A DNA stretch of 64,000 nt from Forficula auricularia (taxonomy: Eukaryota > Arthropoda > Insecta > Dermaptera > Forficulidae). The position numbers and the translations under genes were made by a program. Position 1 is the first letter of the stretch. Every line of letters begins with the position of its first letter. The stretch lies in the NCBI GenBank assembly GCA_024734495.1, contig JALMQS010000085.1, forward strand, positions 13,926,048-13,990,047, in the 5' to 3' direction. This document shows positions 11,816-22,869 of this stretch, piece by piece. The notes beneath the pieces are model-generated. The model was not told the DNA's origin and ran no database searches. It was given only the letters and a program-made list of their open reading frames with translations.

Positions 11816-12494
11816 TATATTAAACGAACAATTCTTGTATAGTTTTTTATCTTGAGACAGTCTTATAACTCAAAAACAGTGCATTATATGAAAAAAGTTT
11901 CAAATAAAAGTTTATTTATATCGAGGGGGAAACTAAACTATGCTATTGTTTGTCGGCCTAGAACAAGCTTTCAAAGGTATTTCAAGGTCAACTTCTGTTT
12001 TTTAAATGGAAATCTATATATTTCTTTACGGATCTATAATCTTCAAAAAAAACTGAACAACTTTCATGAGAACTATTTTTCCATCCGACATCAAATAAAC
12101 AAAATATTAAATCAATTAGATCTCAAAAAAAAAATTCTAATAATTATTTTTAATTCAACTTAATTATCAACAAACAATGATCAAATATTTAATTATTAAA
12201 TAAATAATTTAATAATAATTAATATTTTAATAATTTTTCGACATTGGTCTGTGATATTCCAGAGTGTATCCCAAGTCTTCTGGATGAATTCCAGGTCCAT
12301 TTTTGTTATTTTGGCCTGTGTCAGTTTCTTTGTAGCCTTTACACTTTCTGTTTTTTTTAACAGATTTACAACATCGCAATTGATCGCATGTTTTAACACT
12401 GTGTTTAATTGTTCACTTTTTCCTCTGATTTGTCACATCTAATAATAAAAGCGTTTAATAATAATTTAATAATAATATAATCATTTTAATAATC
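11816..12494. other. Unannotated stretch with one coding-like patch
   Basis: AT-rich. The only notable part is the minus-strand patch at 12240-12430, listed separately. Confidence 0.4.
12240..12430 (-). other. Coding-like patch of unknown origin
   Basis: The minus strand is open for about 60 codons and reads as a charged helical protein (KHAINCDVVNLLKKTESV, then LTQAKITKMDLEFIQKTW and DTLWNITDQC). Base composition is richer than its surroundings. It starts right after a stop and ends in AT-rich sequence, so it could be an old retro-copy, a transposon gag/ORF1 scrap, or an exon of an unrelated gene. I do not recognise the family. Confidence 0.25.
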
Positions 12495-12541
12495 CACAAA
12501 GAGAAACAAAGAGGTTGTCCTCTGCTTGATGCAAATAAAGT

Positions 12542-13717
12542 AGATATACAGGTGGACTGCTATTTTATATAAGGAAAGAGATTAACTATCAGATATTTTA
12601 CGAAAAGGTTTTTGAACAACATTTGTGGGTACTTGGAATAAACATTATAGAGGAACCACAGTGTTCATATAATGTAGTATGTTTATATAGATCACCATCT
12701 TCATCTAAAGCAGAGTTTCTGGATCTCCTTGATGAAACACTTAAGGAAATACCTAGAAAAAATTTAATTATATTTGGCGATTTCAACATTGATATGCTAA
12801 AAAAGGAACATTATGCAGAGAGACTAAAAGACGAAATGGACAAAAAAGGACTAAAACAAATAGTTCAAAAAGCTACAAGAATAACTCAAAACAGTAAAAC
12901 AAAAATCGACCTTGTATTCACCAACATACCAAATATATCTACAAATGTACTCAGTACTCCGAAATTATCCGACCACTCCATTATTGAAATAAACTGTGCA
13001 ACAAAAAAATTTTCACATAAAAATTTGATAGAAAAACAAATTAAAACCAGAAACTTTAAAAATGTTATTACTGAAACTTTTCAAAATATTATGATGGAAG
13101 AAACATGGTTAAACATAAGCGACCAAAATATACATATTGATTGGCTAACTGACCAATTATACTTTAATATTCAAAGGACACTAGATATTGTAGCTCCTCT
13201 GAAAATAAAAACAATTCCAAATCATTATCGGCGATGGTATGATGATGATATTAAAAACTTGACTAAAGAGCGAGATTTAAAATATCAAATAGCTTGCATT
13301 GGTAACACAAGTGAACAATGGGACATATACAAGAAATCTCGAAATCTTGTTACATCAACAATAAAAAAGAAAAAAAAATCTTATTTTACACAAGAGATAG
13401 AAAAAAGTAAAAATTCCAGACAGATGTGGAAAAACTTAAAACAAGCTAGTGACCTACAAACGACAAACCAAATTGTTAAAATGAAATTTAAAAACACAAT
13501 ATACGTAAACGAGTCAGATATTGCCAACAGTTATAATGAGTTTGTGGAAGAAAGTATACTTGAATTAATAAAAAATGGGACAAAAACTAACTATACTATA
13601 TATCCCTACATAAATAATATAGAACAAATAGAAGAATTCGTAATTAAAGAAATTAGTCAACAAGACATTCTTAAAGCAATTAATAGATTAAAAAAAAAGA
13701 CTCTACAGACATTGTGA
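12542..13717 (+). CDS. LINE endonuclease region, N-terminally truncated
   Basis: C-terminal part of an apurinic-type (EEP) endonuclease that nicks target DNA, followed by the linker to the reverse transcriptase. The frame is already open at 12542, where it reads GGLLFYIRKEINY, before the first start-like codon at 12623. Visible motifs: VVCLYRSPSS, IIFGDFNID (catalytic Asp/Asn), DLVFTN and LSDHSIIEI (catalytic Asp-His). The N-terminal catalytic Asn and Glu motifs are missing through 5' truncation. The stop at 13715-13717 is caused by a one-base shift in the nine-A run at 13690-13698. Restoring frame there would join it to the next CDS, so both are pieces of one ORF2. Confidence 0.85.
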   Translation, partial: RYTGGLLFYIRKEINYQIFYEKVFEQHLWVLGINIIEEPQCSYNVVCLYRSPSSSKAEFLDLLDETLKEIPRKNLIIFGDFNIDMLKKEHYAERLKDEMDKKGLKQIVQKATRITQNSKTKIDLVFTNIPNISTNVLSTPKLSDHSIIEINCATKKFSHKNLIEKQIKTRNFKNVITETFQNIMMEETWLNISDQNIHIDWLTDQLYFNIQRTLDIVAPLKIKTIPNHYRRWYDDDIKNLTKERDLKYQIACIGNTSEQWDIYKKSRNLVTSTIKKKKKSYFTQEIEKSKNSRQMWKNLKQASDLQTTNQIVKMKFKNTIYVNESDIANSYNEFVEESILELIKNGTKTNYTIYPYINNIEQIEEFVIKEISQQDILKAINRLKKKTLQTL

Positions 13718-15168
13718 ATGAAATGGTTCTATCCCTTGGCGGTGAGTTCCTTCGTATAAAGGTCCAGGAAATTATTAATAAATCTATACGAGAGTGTATG
13801 TTTCCCCAAAAATGGAAGCAATCTGTAATAACACCAATCCCCAAAAAACAAAATGCAGTGGAACCAATCGATTTTAGGCCTATTAATTCCTTACCTTTTC
13901 TCGAAAAGGTATTTGAGTCTATAGTGCATTCACAGTTACTTGACTATATCAATAAATATGATATTTTAACTTCCAACCAATCAGGATTCAGAGAAAAACA
14001 CTCATGTGAAACATCGTTGCAGCTTACAATAACAAGATGGAAGAAATGGCTGGATAAACCGCAAAACATAGTAATAGCGGTGTCACTGGACCTTCGACGT
14101 GCCTTCGAAACTGTTAATCGAGATCTGCTTTTGAAGAAATTGAAAATATATGGATTCAGTGATAGTGCGCTTAAGTGGTTTGCATGTTATTTAAGAAATC
14201 GCACTCATGTGACAAAAATTAATAGTGAAATCTCCGAACCACAAAGTGATAGTGTTGGGGTTCCACAAGGAAGTATACTTGGACCTCTATTGTTTATTTT
14301 GTACATTAATGATATAGATAGCTGTATTGATGATAATGTTTTTGTAAATTTATTTGCGGATGATACTTTAATATCTGTAGAGGATAGTGATATCGACATG
14401 GCTGTAATAAGAATAAATAGGGTCCTTAGAGAAATTGAGGGATGGTTAAATGTCAACAAACTGATAATAAATTGTGCAAAGTCAAAAGTAATGATAATGG
14501 GTGCTAGTGGGGAAAACATATCTCCGGTGTGGCTGAATGGTGTAAAACTGGAATATGTCGACTCTATAAGGTATCTGGGTGTTATCGTTGATGACAGACT
14601 GAATTTTAAAATGCATTTTAATGAACTAATTAAAAATATAACTGGAAAGGTAAATTATTTTTATAGAATCAGCAACAACTTAAATATGAACAATAGAATT
14701 AGAGTTTATAAGAGCATAATAAATCCCAATTTTTACTATTGTCCTACAATTTTATATTTTGGTACAAAAAATAATATAAATGAACTACAGTTACTACAAA
14801 ATAAGTGTATGAGGATTATTTTGAAATGTGATAAACATACACCAATTAGAACGATGCTAGATTGCCTAGGTTTTTTGAATGTGAGTGATTTCCTGTACGT
14901 ACAAACAATGTGCTTTGTCTACAAATTGTACCACAGGGAATTACCACAGTATTTGGAATTCACAATAGTGAATGAAATACATGGACATTATACCAGACAT
15001 AATGATAGGATATATGTGCATAAGGTAAATAGAGAATCGACTAAAAACTCACTTTACTTCAGGGGGCTTGAGGAATTCAATTGTCTGCCCTCTGTTGTAA
15101 AAAATTCAACAAATTTAACATTATTTAAACTTAATTTAAGGAAACATATTAGTGAAAATGTTACATAG
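13699..15168 (+). CDS. LINE reverse transcriptase (ORF2, C-terminal part)
   Basis: Reverse transcriptase of a Jockey/CR1-type LINE, about 490 residues. Ordered motifs: TPIPKKQNAVEPIDFRPI (finger block), SNQSGFREKHSCETSL, SLDLRRAFETVN (motif A Asp), GVPQGSILGPLLFILYIND (motif B), NLFADDT (motif C, FADD), INCAKSKVM (D) and IRYLGVIVDD (E/thumb). The conserved C-terminal tail follows (LQNKCMRIIL...FVYKLYHRELP). All catalytic aspartates are present. The first start-like codon is GTG at 13714, but the frame is open from 13699 (DSTDIVNE), continuing the endonuclease frame after the A-run shift. Ends at the stop before 15169; the UTR follows directly. Could be functional in trans if the frameshift is an assembly error. 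Confidence 0.9.
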   Translation, partial: DSTDIVNEMVLSLGGEFLRIKVQEIINKSIRECMFPQKWKQSVITPIPKKQNAVEPIDFRPINSLPFLEKVFESIVHSQLLDYINKYDILTSNQSGFREKHSCETSLQLTITRWKKWLDKPQNIVIAVSLDLRRAFETVNRDLLLKKLKIYGFSDSALKWFACYLRNRTHVTKINSEISEPQSDSVGVPQGSILGPLLFILYINDIDSCIDDNVFVNLFADDTLISVEDSDIDMAVIRINRVLREIEGWLNVNKLIINCAKSKVMIMGASGENISPVWLNGVKLEYVDSIRYLGVIVDDRLNFKMHFNELIKNITGKVNYFYRISNNLNMNNRIRVYKSIINPNFYYCPTILYFGTKNNINELQLLQNKCMRIILKCDKHTPIRTMLDCLGFLNVSDFLYVQTMCFVYKLYHRELPQYLEFTIVNEIHGHYTRHNDRIYVHKVNRESTKNSLYFRGLEEFNCLPSVVKNSTNLTLFKLNLRKHISENVT

Positions 15169-15479
15169 ACATTAGAACTTATTATAGTGTAATATTATGT
15201 ATTTTAATGTTAAATATTATGTTGTATATAATGATTTGTACGTTTAATGTATTGTAGTGTATATATGTATGTAAATACATTTAAATTTAAATAAATAAAT
15301 AAATAAATAAACATACACACATATATATCATCTCGATATATATGTGTGTGTTTGTTTATTTGCATCAAGCAGAGGACAACCTCTTTGTTTCTCTTTGTGA
15401 ATCAACAACTCTGCTACTCTCGGCAAAACAAAAACTTTTCATTTTATTAATACCTAATTTAATAATAATATTAATCATT

Positions 15480-15680
15480 GAGACGCCTGATGAAACCTAA
15501 ATAAGAGTGACAAACGTTGCGCAAATCAAATTGAATTCTTTTACTTTTATTATTATTATTTCCGTCCATAATTTGAATTAATTTGACAGTTTATAATAGG
15601 AAAATAAGTTTTTATGTGTGACTTTTTTATTTTATTTTTTATCAGGCAACGTTTGGTCGACTTTGCCGACTTCTTCAGGG
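15480..15680. repeat. Inverted pair of degenerate hammerhead-like blocks
   Basis: Plus strand: CTGATGA (15487-15493) then CAAACG (15511-15516). Minus strand: CTGAAGA (15678-15672), helix GTCG/CGAC, then CAAACG (15655-15650). Both have GAAA changed to CAAA, which would be expected to kill activity. Confidence 0.55.
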
Positions 15681-16192
15681 CTTCAAATAGTCATGCCACA
15701 CATTTGTATAAATTTTATTTTTATTTTCGTTACCAATGTTTTATTTTTTATTTTATTTTTTTTTGTTTCTTGTCCAAATACCTGCAAATGTATTGTATAT
15801 TACTTCGTTTATTAAATAGTATGGACGCGATTTAGTTCACCAATTAATTAATAAATTTACGCACGGCTAACCGATGCTTTTTCACTAAGTATCATTAGTG
15901 AAACACAATTTACCTTAAATGTTAAACACGATAAAATGAAGCTCGTGAGGGTGTATCTCTGTCAGGAAAACGTTCGGCATCCATTTGTCATTTCAATGGC
16001 AACGCCATAACACTTCTTCCACATTCCCCATAAATTAAGACCATTTCAATTCTGTCTTCAACAAAAAATGATCCATTTTATTATGGAAATACAATATAAC
16101 TATCTTCTGGATTGACACGAGAAATAAACTTTTTTAAGCTCAAGAATTTTAAAAAGATCTATTAAGTTGAAAATAATCTCTTAAATCTGAGT
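15681..16192. other. Unannotated AT-rich stretch
   Basis: No gene or bounded repeat recognised. Confidence 0.4.
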
Positions 16193-17250
16193 AATGGTGA
16201 TTTTTTTTCTAATTCTTAGGAGTAATAGGAATGAAAAAACACCTTCATTATGAATCTCAGGTGGAAAGCCGAATTTTAAGAACGGAAAATTTTTAACTTC
16301 AATTTAAAAATGTTTAATGTCCTTTATTTTTGGAAGTAATGCATTTCTTAATTTTTTAAATATTTTTGTAAGTAAGTTGTGTTTTTTCAGTTGAAAAATT
16401 ATTTTCTATATATTTCTCTAGCAGTATAATAGTTTTAATGCGTCCCTGTCTCGAATATGGCTCTCATCTGTGGAGGGGTGCCTCCAAGCATTCTCTTGCT
16501 ACACTGGATGCAATTCAGAAGCGAGCAATTAAACTAATAGGAGACCCGGCTCTAACCAACTCACTCGACTCCCTGTCTCACCGAAGAACCGTTTCTGCCC
16601 TTTCCCTGTACTACAAATACTATCACGGTGTCTGTTCAGCCGAGCTGAAATCAATTATCCCCCCTAATGCCCTCTTTACGAGAAACACACGGTTTTCTAA
16701 CGCTCAGCACCCCTTCGCTGTCAAATTGGATAAAAGTCGAACAAGCGCTTTCGCCAACTTTTTTATCCCTATGACCTCCAGAGACTGGAACTCGCTCCCT
16801 GCCACCATCTTTCCAGCGACTTATAACCTTCAGCTATTTAAGACCCCTATCCACAGATACCTTCGACCCCCGTCCAACCCATACAATTCTTTCTTTTCCT
16901 TTTCACGATGGAGGGGCCAACCCAGGCCTTTAGGGGTTGCACCTTTTTGGTGTAACTCCTTCTCTCATCTATATCATAAAAAAACGCAAGATTTTGAAAA
17001 AAAAAAATCTTTTTTATTTTTTTTCATAATGTTCCACCTCTTAAAAAAAAAATGAAAAAATTCCTTAGTGTAAAAGAGTATAGAAGACATTTTCTGACAG
17101 AGTTTGGAGGTGGATACTTTTAAATAACACGGTAAAAAAATGATTATAGTTTTATATCTGTTCAGTTAAAATCGGCTTTCAACCTGAGATTCATAATGAA
17201 AGTTTTTTCATCCCTTTTATTCCTAAGAATAAAAAAAAATCTCCATTCAT
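16193..17250. repeat. Foldback arms flanking a LINE fragment
   Basis: Left arm 16193-16280 (TTCATTATGAATCTCAGGTG) and right arm 17168-17250 (CAACCTGAGATTCATAATGA) are inverted copies. The LINE tail at 16435-17000 lies between them. Confidence 0.8.
16435..17000 (+). pseudogene. LINE 3' fragment (Jockey/CR1-like RT C-terminus)
   Basis: The frame from 16438 reads MRPCLEYGSHLWRGASKHSL, LDAIQKRAIKLIGD, then LYYKYYHGVCSAELKSI, TSRDWNSLPATIF and FKTPIHRYLRP. This is the terminal domain downstream of the RT palm. The 5' end is cut exactly at the RPCLEYGSH block. The coding frame ends about 16880, and the 3' UTR runs to the A-rich tail near 16985. The family is shared with 3945-4345 and, more distantly, 56456-57405 and 61980-62491. 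No RT catalytic motif, so inactive. Confidence 0.9.
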
Positions 17251-17690
17251 TAATTTTGAATTTTACTATTGAAAAAAAAATCGAAAAAAGAGGTTTTTTT
17301 TTTAAATCTCTAAAATCGTTTCAGATAAATACCTAAAAATTTAGCTGATTTATTTTTATTTAATGTCAAATCGATTTCCCAAGTGCAAATCGAAAAAGCC
17401 AAGGGGGCAGATTTCCTATACAAACCCGGCTATACCCAAATTAGTCATCAAGATAGAGAAGCTGAGGATAGTCGAGAATTACTCCTAGAATTCCAAAGAT
17501 GATCAAATAATGTCAAATAAATAATAAATAAATAAATAAATATCAAATAAAAATAAAATAAAATAAATAAATATGTCAATAGACGAATTGCAACACCACT
17601 TAGGATCTCACAAAAAGTTTTTAGTAAACATTTGAGGTTATTTCGCATTTTCCCGTTTTCCAGCTTTTTTGAATTGCATCTAATGTCTTC
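17251..17690. other. Unannotated AT-rich stretch
   Basis: No gene. Simple AATA-rich sequence around 17515-17575. Confidence 0.4.
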
Positions 17691-17694
17691 TCAT

Positions 17695-17812
17695 CAATAT
17701 AATAGTTTAAGGATTCTATATCTCTATGTTCACCGACATCCAGATTAAAACATATACTCCTGAAAGGTCAAGTAACCGGTATGATTCATAAAAAGTGAAC
17801 TTTTAGTCCCAC
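17695..17812 (-). repeat. Dispersed repeat, uninterrupted copy of the 58.6/59.3-kb site
   Basis: The reverse complement reads GGGACTAAAAGTTCAC, TTTTTATGAATCATACCGG, then TTACTTGACC and GGTGAACATAGAGATATAGA. The same sequence at 58587-59350 is interrupted by a 628-bp element. Here it is continuous, so it serves as an empty site. Confidence 0.75.
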
Positions 17813-18473
17813 GAAGAACTTTAACATTCTTATTTCAAGTTCCAATAAGAAAACTTTAATTGATTTTTTTTTTCTTTTTTTAATCTTTTTAAAACTCACA
17901 AACAGTTTTTTATAATACAATTTATAAAATATTACGTGTAGTGAAATGAAATCGGGGGGTCGGATGGGGATTGATTGGATGGATGAATAAACCAATCGAC
18001 TTGATTGGGGAATAATGGAATTGAAATAATTATCGGAAAAGAGGTTTTTTTATCTAATTAGATTTTTCCTCTTATTAAAAACAAGGACTAAAGATGAATA
18101 AGGACACTCGATGGTGGAGAAGTTATCTCCGGAATCGAAGCAAAAATACAATGTATACATTAATTAATGTAAAATAATTGGTTTAATAAAATTTATAAAA
18201 AAAAAAAATGAAATCCATTATATTTGCATTTAATTGATGATTTGAGCTCAAATTCTTAGAATGATCCGTTTTAGGTCAAATATGCGCCGTTTTGTTCAAT
18301 AACTTGTTACCATTTTGAAGATAATTTCATTATGCCTCTCTCATTAAAGCACTTGTCCCTATTGGCAAAAAACCGGGACAGTTTACTACACCTATTATAT
18401 CTCCATATATCTCATTAGAATAAATAAAATTTATAATTTACTATTTCATTATTCGTGTCCATGATTAATAATT
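17813..18473. repeat. AT-rich repeat shared with 22130-22450
   Basis: 17990-18190 (GGTGGAGAAGTTATCTCCGG, ACAATGTATACATTAATTAA) recurs in inverted form at about 22130-22190 and 22265-22445. The rest is unassigned. Confidence 0.5.
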
Positions 18474-18519
18474 AAAGGAATCGTAGGGAGTTGTCCAACT
18501 CCCTATGATTCCTTTAATA
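18474..18519. repeat. Perfect short hairpin
   Basis: TTAAAGGAATCGTAGGGAG and its complement (CTCCCTATGATTCCTTTAA, one mismatch) flank a TTGTCCAA centre. Confidence 0.8.
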
Positions 18520-18776
18520 ATTTATAATTTACCACCTATGAGACCTCTACCACAGTATGTCAAAAATTTGTACTTGAAAAATACCGCCGATTCAAAAAAC
18601 TTTAAAGAAAACATAAGACGGTATAATAATGCTCTGGCTTTTGCAAGTATGGGAATGTGAAAAAATGGAACTTCCGAAACTATTATATTGATATGAGCCC
18701 TGCGGCTAAAGCTTGTATAAAATAATATTGAAGAAAATATTTTATTTTTATTTGTCAGATCAGTTTTGACCTCAGA

Positions 18777-19660
18777 CTGGTAACTTATATTCGTCTTAAT
18801 AAATAAATCATAAATAAACAAATAACAATTTATTAATTCAGTCTTTATTTAGCCCATTCAAATTAGACAAAATAAGGCCAATCAGTGGAAAAAATACCAG
18901 AGTTTTTGAAAATGGTCTTAAAAACGCTTTCCTTAGACTTGGGTTAATGTGTGCCATGGAAAATGCTGGATATCTATAAATCTAAGACTTTTAACAAAAA
19001 AGTGGTCCAAGTAAACATTTAAGTCAACAAAATTTTCTAGAGAATGAGATAAGAATCAAGTTTCTCGAATGAGTGGTTTTCAATTTATGAAGGACAAACT
19101 GAGATTTTTTCAAAATATCAACCTCATTTCGGCACGGGTTACCATTATCCAATTAAGATAAAACTTTGTTTGAATTGTAGAAAATTTAATCTAGTTTAAA
19201 AATGTGTAGAGTGGTCTTTGTCGAAAACGTGCTCCTTCATGGTCAAAATGGGAAAATATCTAAAAAAAATGTGAGTTTTTGGGGGTGATCCGGTGGGGCC
19301 GCCGAGGTCGAAAACTTGGATTTTGCGCTTGAGCCCGAACGGTTGGTCGAAGAAAACAACCTAAATAATAAAATTTGTAGGAAATTTTATCAACTTTCAT
19401 TTTGAATAGAAAGATTATGATAGTTTCCGAGCTATAAGCAAAAAAACGCCAATGGAAATTTTCACCTTTTTTTTGAATTTTCTACAATGTTGCATCACGA
19501 AATTTTGGTGGGAAACCTTATATTTGGATTCAGCGCCCCCAAAAATATATATATGCAAAAAATCAGAACTACCCCAAAACTTTCATGATAAAAACACAAT
19601 TTGACTCCACTACTGGTAACTTATAATCGTCTTAATAAATAAATAATAATAAATAAATTC
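18777..19660. repeat. Direct repeats (about 65 bp) bounding an 830-bp segment
   Basis: CTGGTAACTTATATTCGTCTT...TTCAGTCTT (18777-18845) recurs at 19612-19663. The segment between ends with a minus-orientation copy of the AGTCCAGTCAAATT family (about 19270-19610; see 33783-34090 and 43610-44255). Confidence 0.6.
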
Positions 19661-20117
19661 AGTCTTCTAGTGATGATGATTCTGGTGTGATTAGAGTGGA
19701 GTAAAAAAAATAATAAAATAAAAAAATAGCAGTGCTAGGCTGAATCTCTTAAATACTTTCTGGTATAGAGAAGAATTGGGTATTTAATATAACAATCATA
19801 CATCGATCAGAAAACGAGTTTCTAAAAATCATCAGAAAAACTGTATTATAAAAGAATTTTGTTTTATAAGCAACATTAAATTTGCTCCAATTTTCTCAAG
19901 CAGAACCAGAGTTGGATGAACTTGAATGCCACTATAGCTATTGTTCTTTTTATTATTTACTAGTATTTTTTTTATTCTTAGACTTTCTATGATGATAGAA
20001 ATAATTAATGGATATTTATCGTTTTAATTGGCAAATAAAACCATACAGTAGTATAAATATATATATTTCACTTATACATATTATATAAATCTAAAAATTG
20101 GAATGACTATATTGGTG

Positions 20118-21320
20118 CATTCCACGCCAAATCGAACGGTTTGAAAAATTTTAATTTTTGATTTCCTTCATTTTTTGACATTTTCTATACCATCAAAAAA
20201 CTCTTCCTGGTAAATTTTGAAATTTACCCAGCAGAATTTATAGAATTTGATCACCAATTTAAGATATCGAATTTCGGTTTTTGCTCCGCCTTTTTAAAAA
20301 ATGGTTTTTATAGTATTTAGTGTTAATTGCCGGAAACATTTTTTAATAATTTTAAATTTTTTTTTAAAATTTTTTAAAAATGGCATATAAAAACACTTTA
20401 TTTTTAAAAATGGCATATAAAAACGCTTTAAATATTTGTATTCTTTTCTAAAAATATTTTAAAAAACAAAAATTTCAAAAATAAAAATTCAAATTTGGAC
20501 TATTTTTGAAGAATTATTGGATAACAAATATTTGGTAGGTTTCACATTAAGATATTAAAATAAATTCGTTTAATATCTTAGTGTGAAACCTACCAAGTAT
20601 TTTTTATCAATAATTCTTCAAAAATAGTCCAAATTTAATTTTATTTTGAAATTTTTGTTTTTACATATTTTTAGAATAAAATACAATACAAGGTGTTTTT
20701 ATATGCCATTTTTGAAAATTTCAAAAAAAAATTATTTGCTATTAACCATTATTAAAACCACTTATTGTTTTTTTCTATTAACCATTATTTTTTGCTATTA
20801 ACCATTATTAACCATTATTAAAACCACTTATTGGTATTGAGTTCTCTTTTTTAGTCATTTTGAATTGATTTTTATCATTAACAGGTGTTTAAAATAAATA
20901 ATTAGTATTTTAGTTTGTTGAAAGAAAATCAAAATCAAAAATTGAAAATCGAAAAAAAATAGTCATAGGCCCACTATCAACGCAGTCTTGAAATTTCTAG
21001 AATGAATAGAAGTTTATAATAAACAATTATCAAAAAAATCGAAGATTACACAGTTTCAAAAATAAGATTAAAATTTTAAAACTCAAAAATCCCATATAAA
21101 AACACTTTAAATATTTTTTTTGTATTTTTTTCTAAAAGTATATGAAAAAACAAAAATTTCAACAAAAACAATTTGAATTTGGACCATTTTTGAAGAATTT
21201 GTGTGCGAAAAACCGTAATTCGATATCTTTTACACCGGTGATCAAAATAATTTCAAAATTTACCAGGAAGAGTATTAACACGTAATAAAAAATTGAAAAT
21301 TTTGAAAAAAAAATTACTAT
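20118..21320. repeat. Large AT-rich inverted repeat with internal palindrome
   Basis: Begins CATTCCACGCCAAATCG and is bounded by AAACTCTTCCTGGTAAATTT (20199) and its complement near 21255. The core at about 20488-20665 is a near-perfect palindrome (GTAGGTTTCACATTAAGATA and complement). Non-coding. Confidence 0.65.
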
Positions 21321-21786
21321 TATATTATGTAAAGCTTAAAGAGATAAGTGAATACAGGTGGTTGAGTCAAACCAGTGTTAGGATTGTGTATTCAATGAAG
21401 ATTATTTAAAATCTTTTATATTATTCTGGATTTTTTTACGGTTTCGTAAAAAAGAAAAAGATACTTTATTATTCTAGATGCAATTTTCACCTGTTTTTTA
21501 ATTTGTATGTCTCCGTATTGTACGTCGTAGCTTAAAAACTGAAACTTTACCTGAAATCAAAAATCCTATTAAAATTTTGATAGAGTCGTATGTTTTAATT
21601 TTAAAATTTTGAATAGAATAATTATATTGTAAATAAGCTAAATTTATAGTAAGTTTTAATCTGAAACAAAACATTCTGTGAAAAAACAGGCCAAATTCGA
21701 AAAAGTAGTGAAATCTAGTGTGTAGCCAAGTTAAATTCGCTAAGAATAATTAAGTTGAGAGATCTACTATTTTCTTAACTTAATTA

Positions 21787-22800
21787 TTAGTACCTGGAGC
21801 CACCGAGCGATGAATCGTAACCAAATTAAAAAAAATACAAATAAATATATTACACGCCCCTGGACCCCCCCCCCACCGCCACCCCCACTCTTCCACACCC
21901 AAACCCCGGCCCCGAACCCCATACCCCGCCCCACCCCCGGACTCCCACAACTGTACCCCCACATCCATCCTCACCCCACACCCAGTTTTTGCATTTCTAG
22001 TGGTCCACAGATTATATATGCATATAGTTATATAAATAAATTCCGTATAATTATTTTATTAATTAAATAACAATTTGTCGAGTTTTTTAATCAATTAAAT
22101 AAATAATAAAAAATAATTTACATGAAATAATGTATACATTGTATTTGAGGCTTCGATTTCGGAGATTGTCTTCTCCACCATCGACTATACTTCATCTTCT
22201 AGCTTGCGATAATAATTTTTTTTAGTCCGTGTTTTTTAATAAAAATGAATTTTAAACAATTAAAGAATTATTATTAAACCAATTATTTTACATTAATGTA
22301 AACATTGTATATGAGCTTCGGCTCCGGAGATTGCTTCTCCACCATCTGATTCAATTGATCATCACTTTTAGTTCTTGTTTTTGATAAGAGGAAAAAACTA
22401 ATTAAATAAAAAAACCTCTTTTCAGATAATTATTCCAATTCCATTATTTCGCTCTCTAAACAATTAAATTGGCAAATTTTAACATATAACAATATTTGTT
22501 ATAACTATTAGTGGGTTTTAAAATTAAAAAAACCAATTAATAAATAAAAGATAATTGAAAAAAATGTAAAAAAACTTTTTTATTGAGATTTTCATCTATA
22601 AATAATTACTTTAATTAAGAAAAGATCAATTAAGATTAAATTTGATTGAGGTCCAGACCTAGCCAGATCGTTTTCTCATCATCAAAACTTGTTAATAGAG
22701 TTGGTTTCATCAAAATCGGTAGAGCCGTTTTCAAAATAGAACAAACATACAAATATATAAATAAATATATATATATACAATTTTTGCTCGTTTAATAAGA
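21787..22800. mobile_element. Dispersed element with CACCGAGCGATG start, copy 1
   Basis: Start: GTACCTGGAGCCACCGAGCG. End: TTTTTGCTCGTTTAATAAGA (22782-22801), preceded by AAAATCGGTAGAGCCGTTTT. A C-rich block (21858-21988) follows the start. Copy 2 is 36650-37466 and a decayed copy 3 is 54511-55720. The start can form the ACCGAGC.GATGCTCGGT hairpin in copy 2. No ORF; class unknown (Helitron- or LINE-derived are both possible). Confidence 0.6.
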
Positions 22801-22869
22801 GTAAATTCTTTTGCGAATTTAACTTGGCTGCACACTAGATTTTACTACTTTTTCGAACTTGGCCTGTTT

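Larger units (their letters stand above)
12541..15311 (+). mobile_element. 5'-truncated non-LTR retrotransposon (Jockey/CR1-like LINE)
   Basis: The body runs from a truncated endonuclease through reverse transcriptase to a short 3' UTR ending in (ATAA)n at 15288-15311. The left junction lies inside the endonuclease domain, typical of incomplete target-primed reverse transcription. The flanks CAAATAAA (12532-12539) and the tail-merged TAAATAAA suggest a 7-8 bp target duplication, but it blends with the tail. The coding sequence is nearly intact, so this is the youngest LINE in the window. Confidence 0.85.
12495..15399. repeat. Palindromic host repeat split by a LINE
   Basis: Arms 12495-12539 and 15355-15399 are perfect inverted copies (CACAAAGAGAAACAAAGAGG). 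With the LINE removed they join the hairpin at 15309-15354 (ACATACACACATATATAT against its complement), giving a palindrome of about 150 bp. Confidence 0.85.

Noticed and set aside
14205..14519. 104-codon minus-strand frame
   Set aside because: Antisense shadow of the LINE reverse transcriptase.
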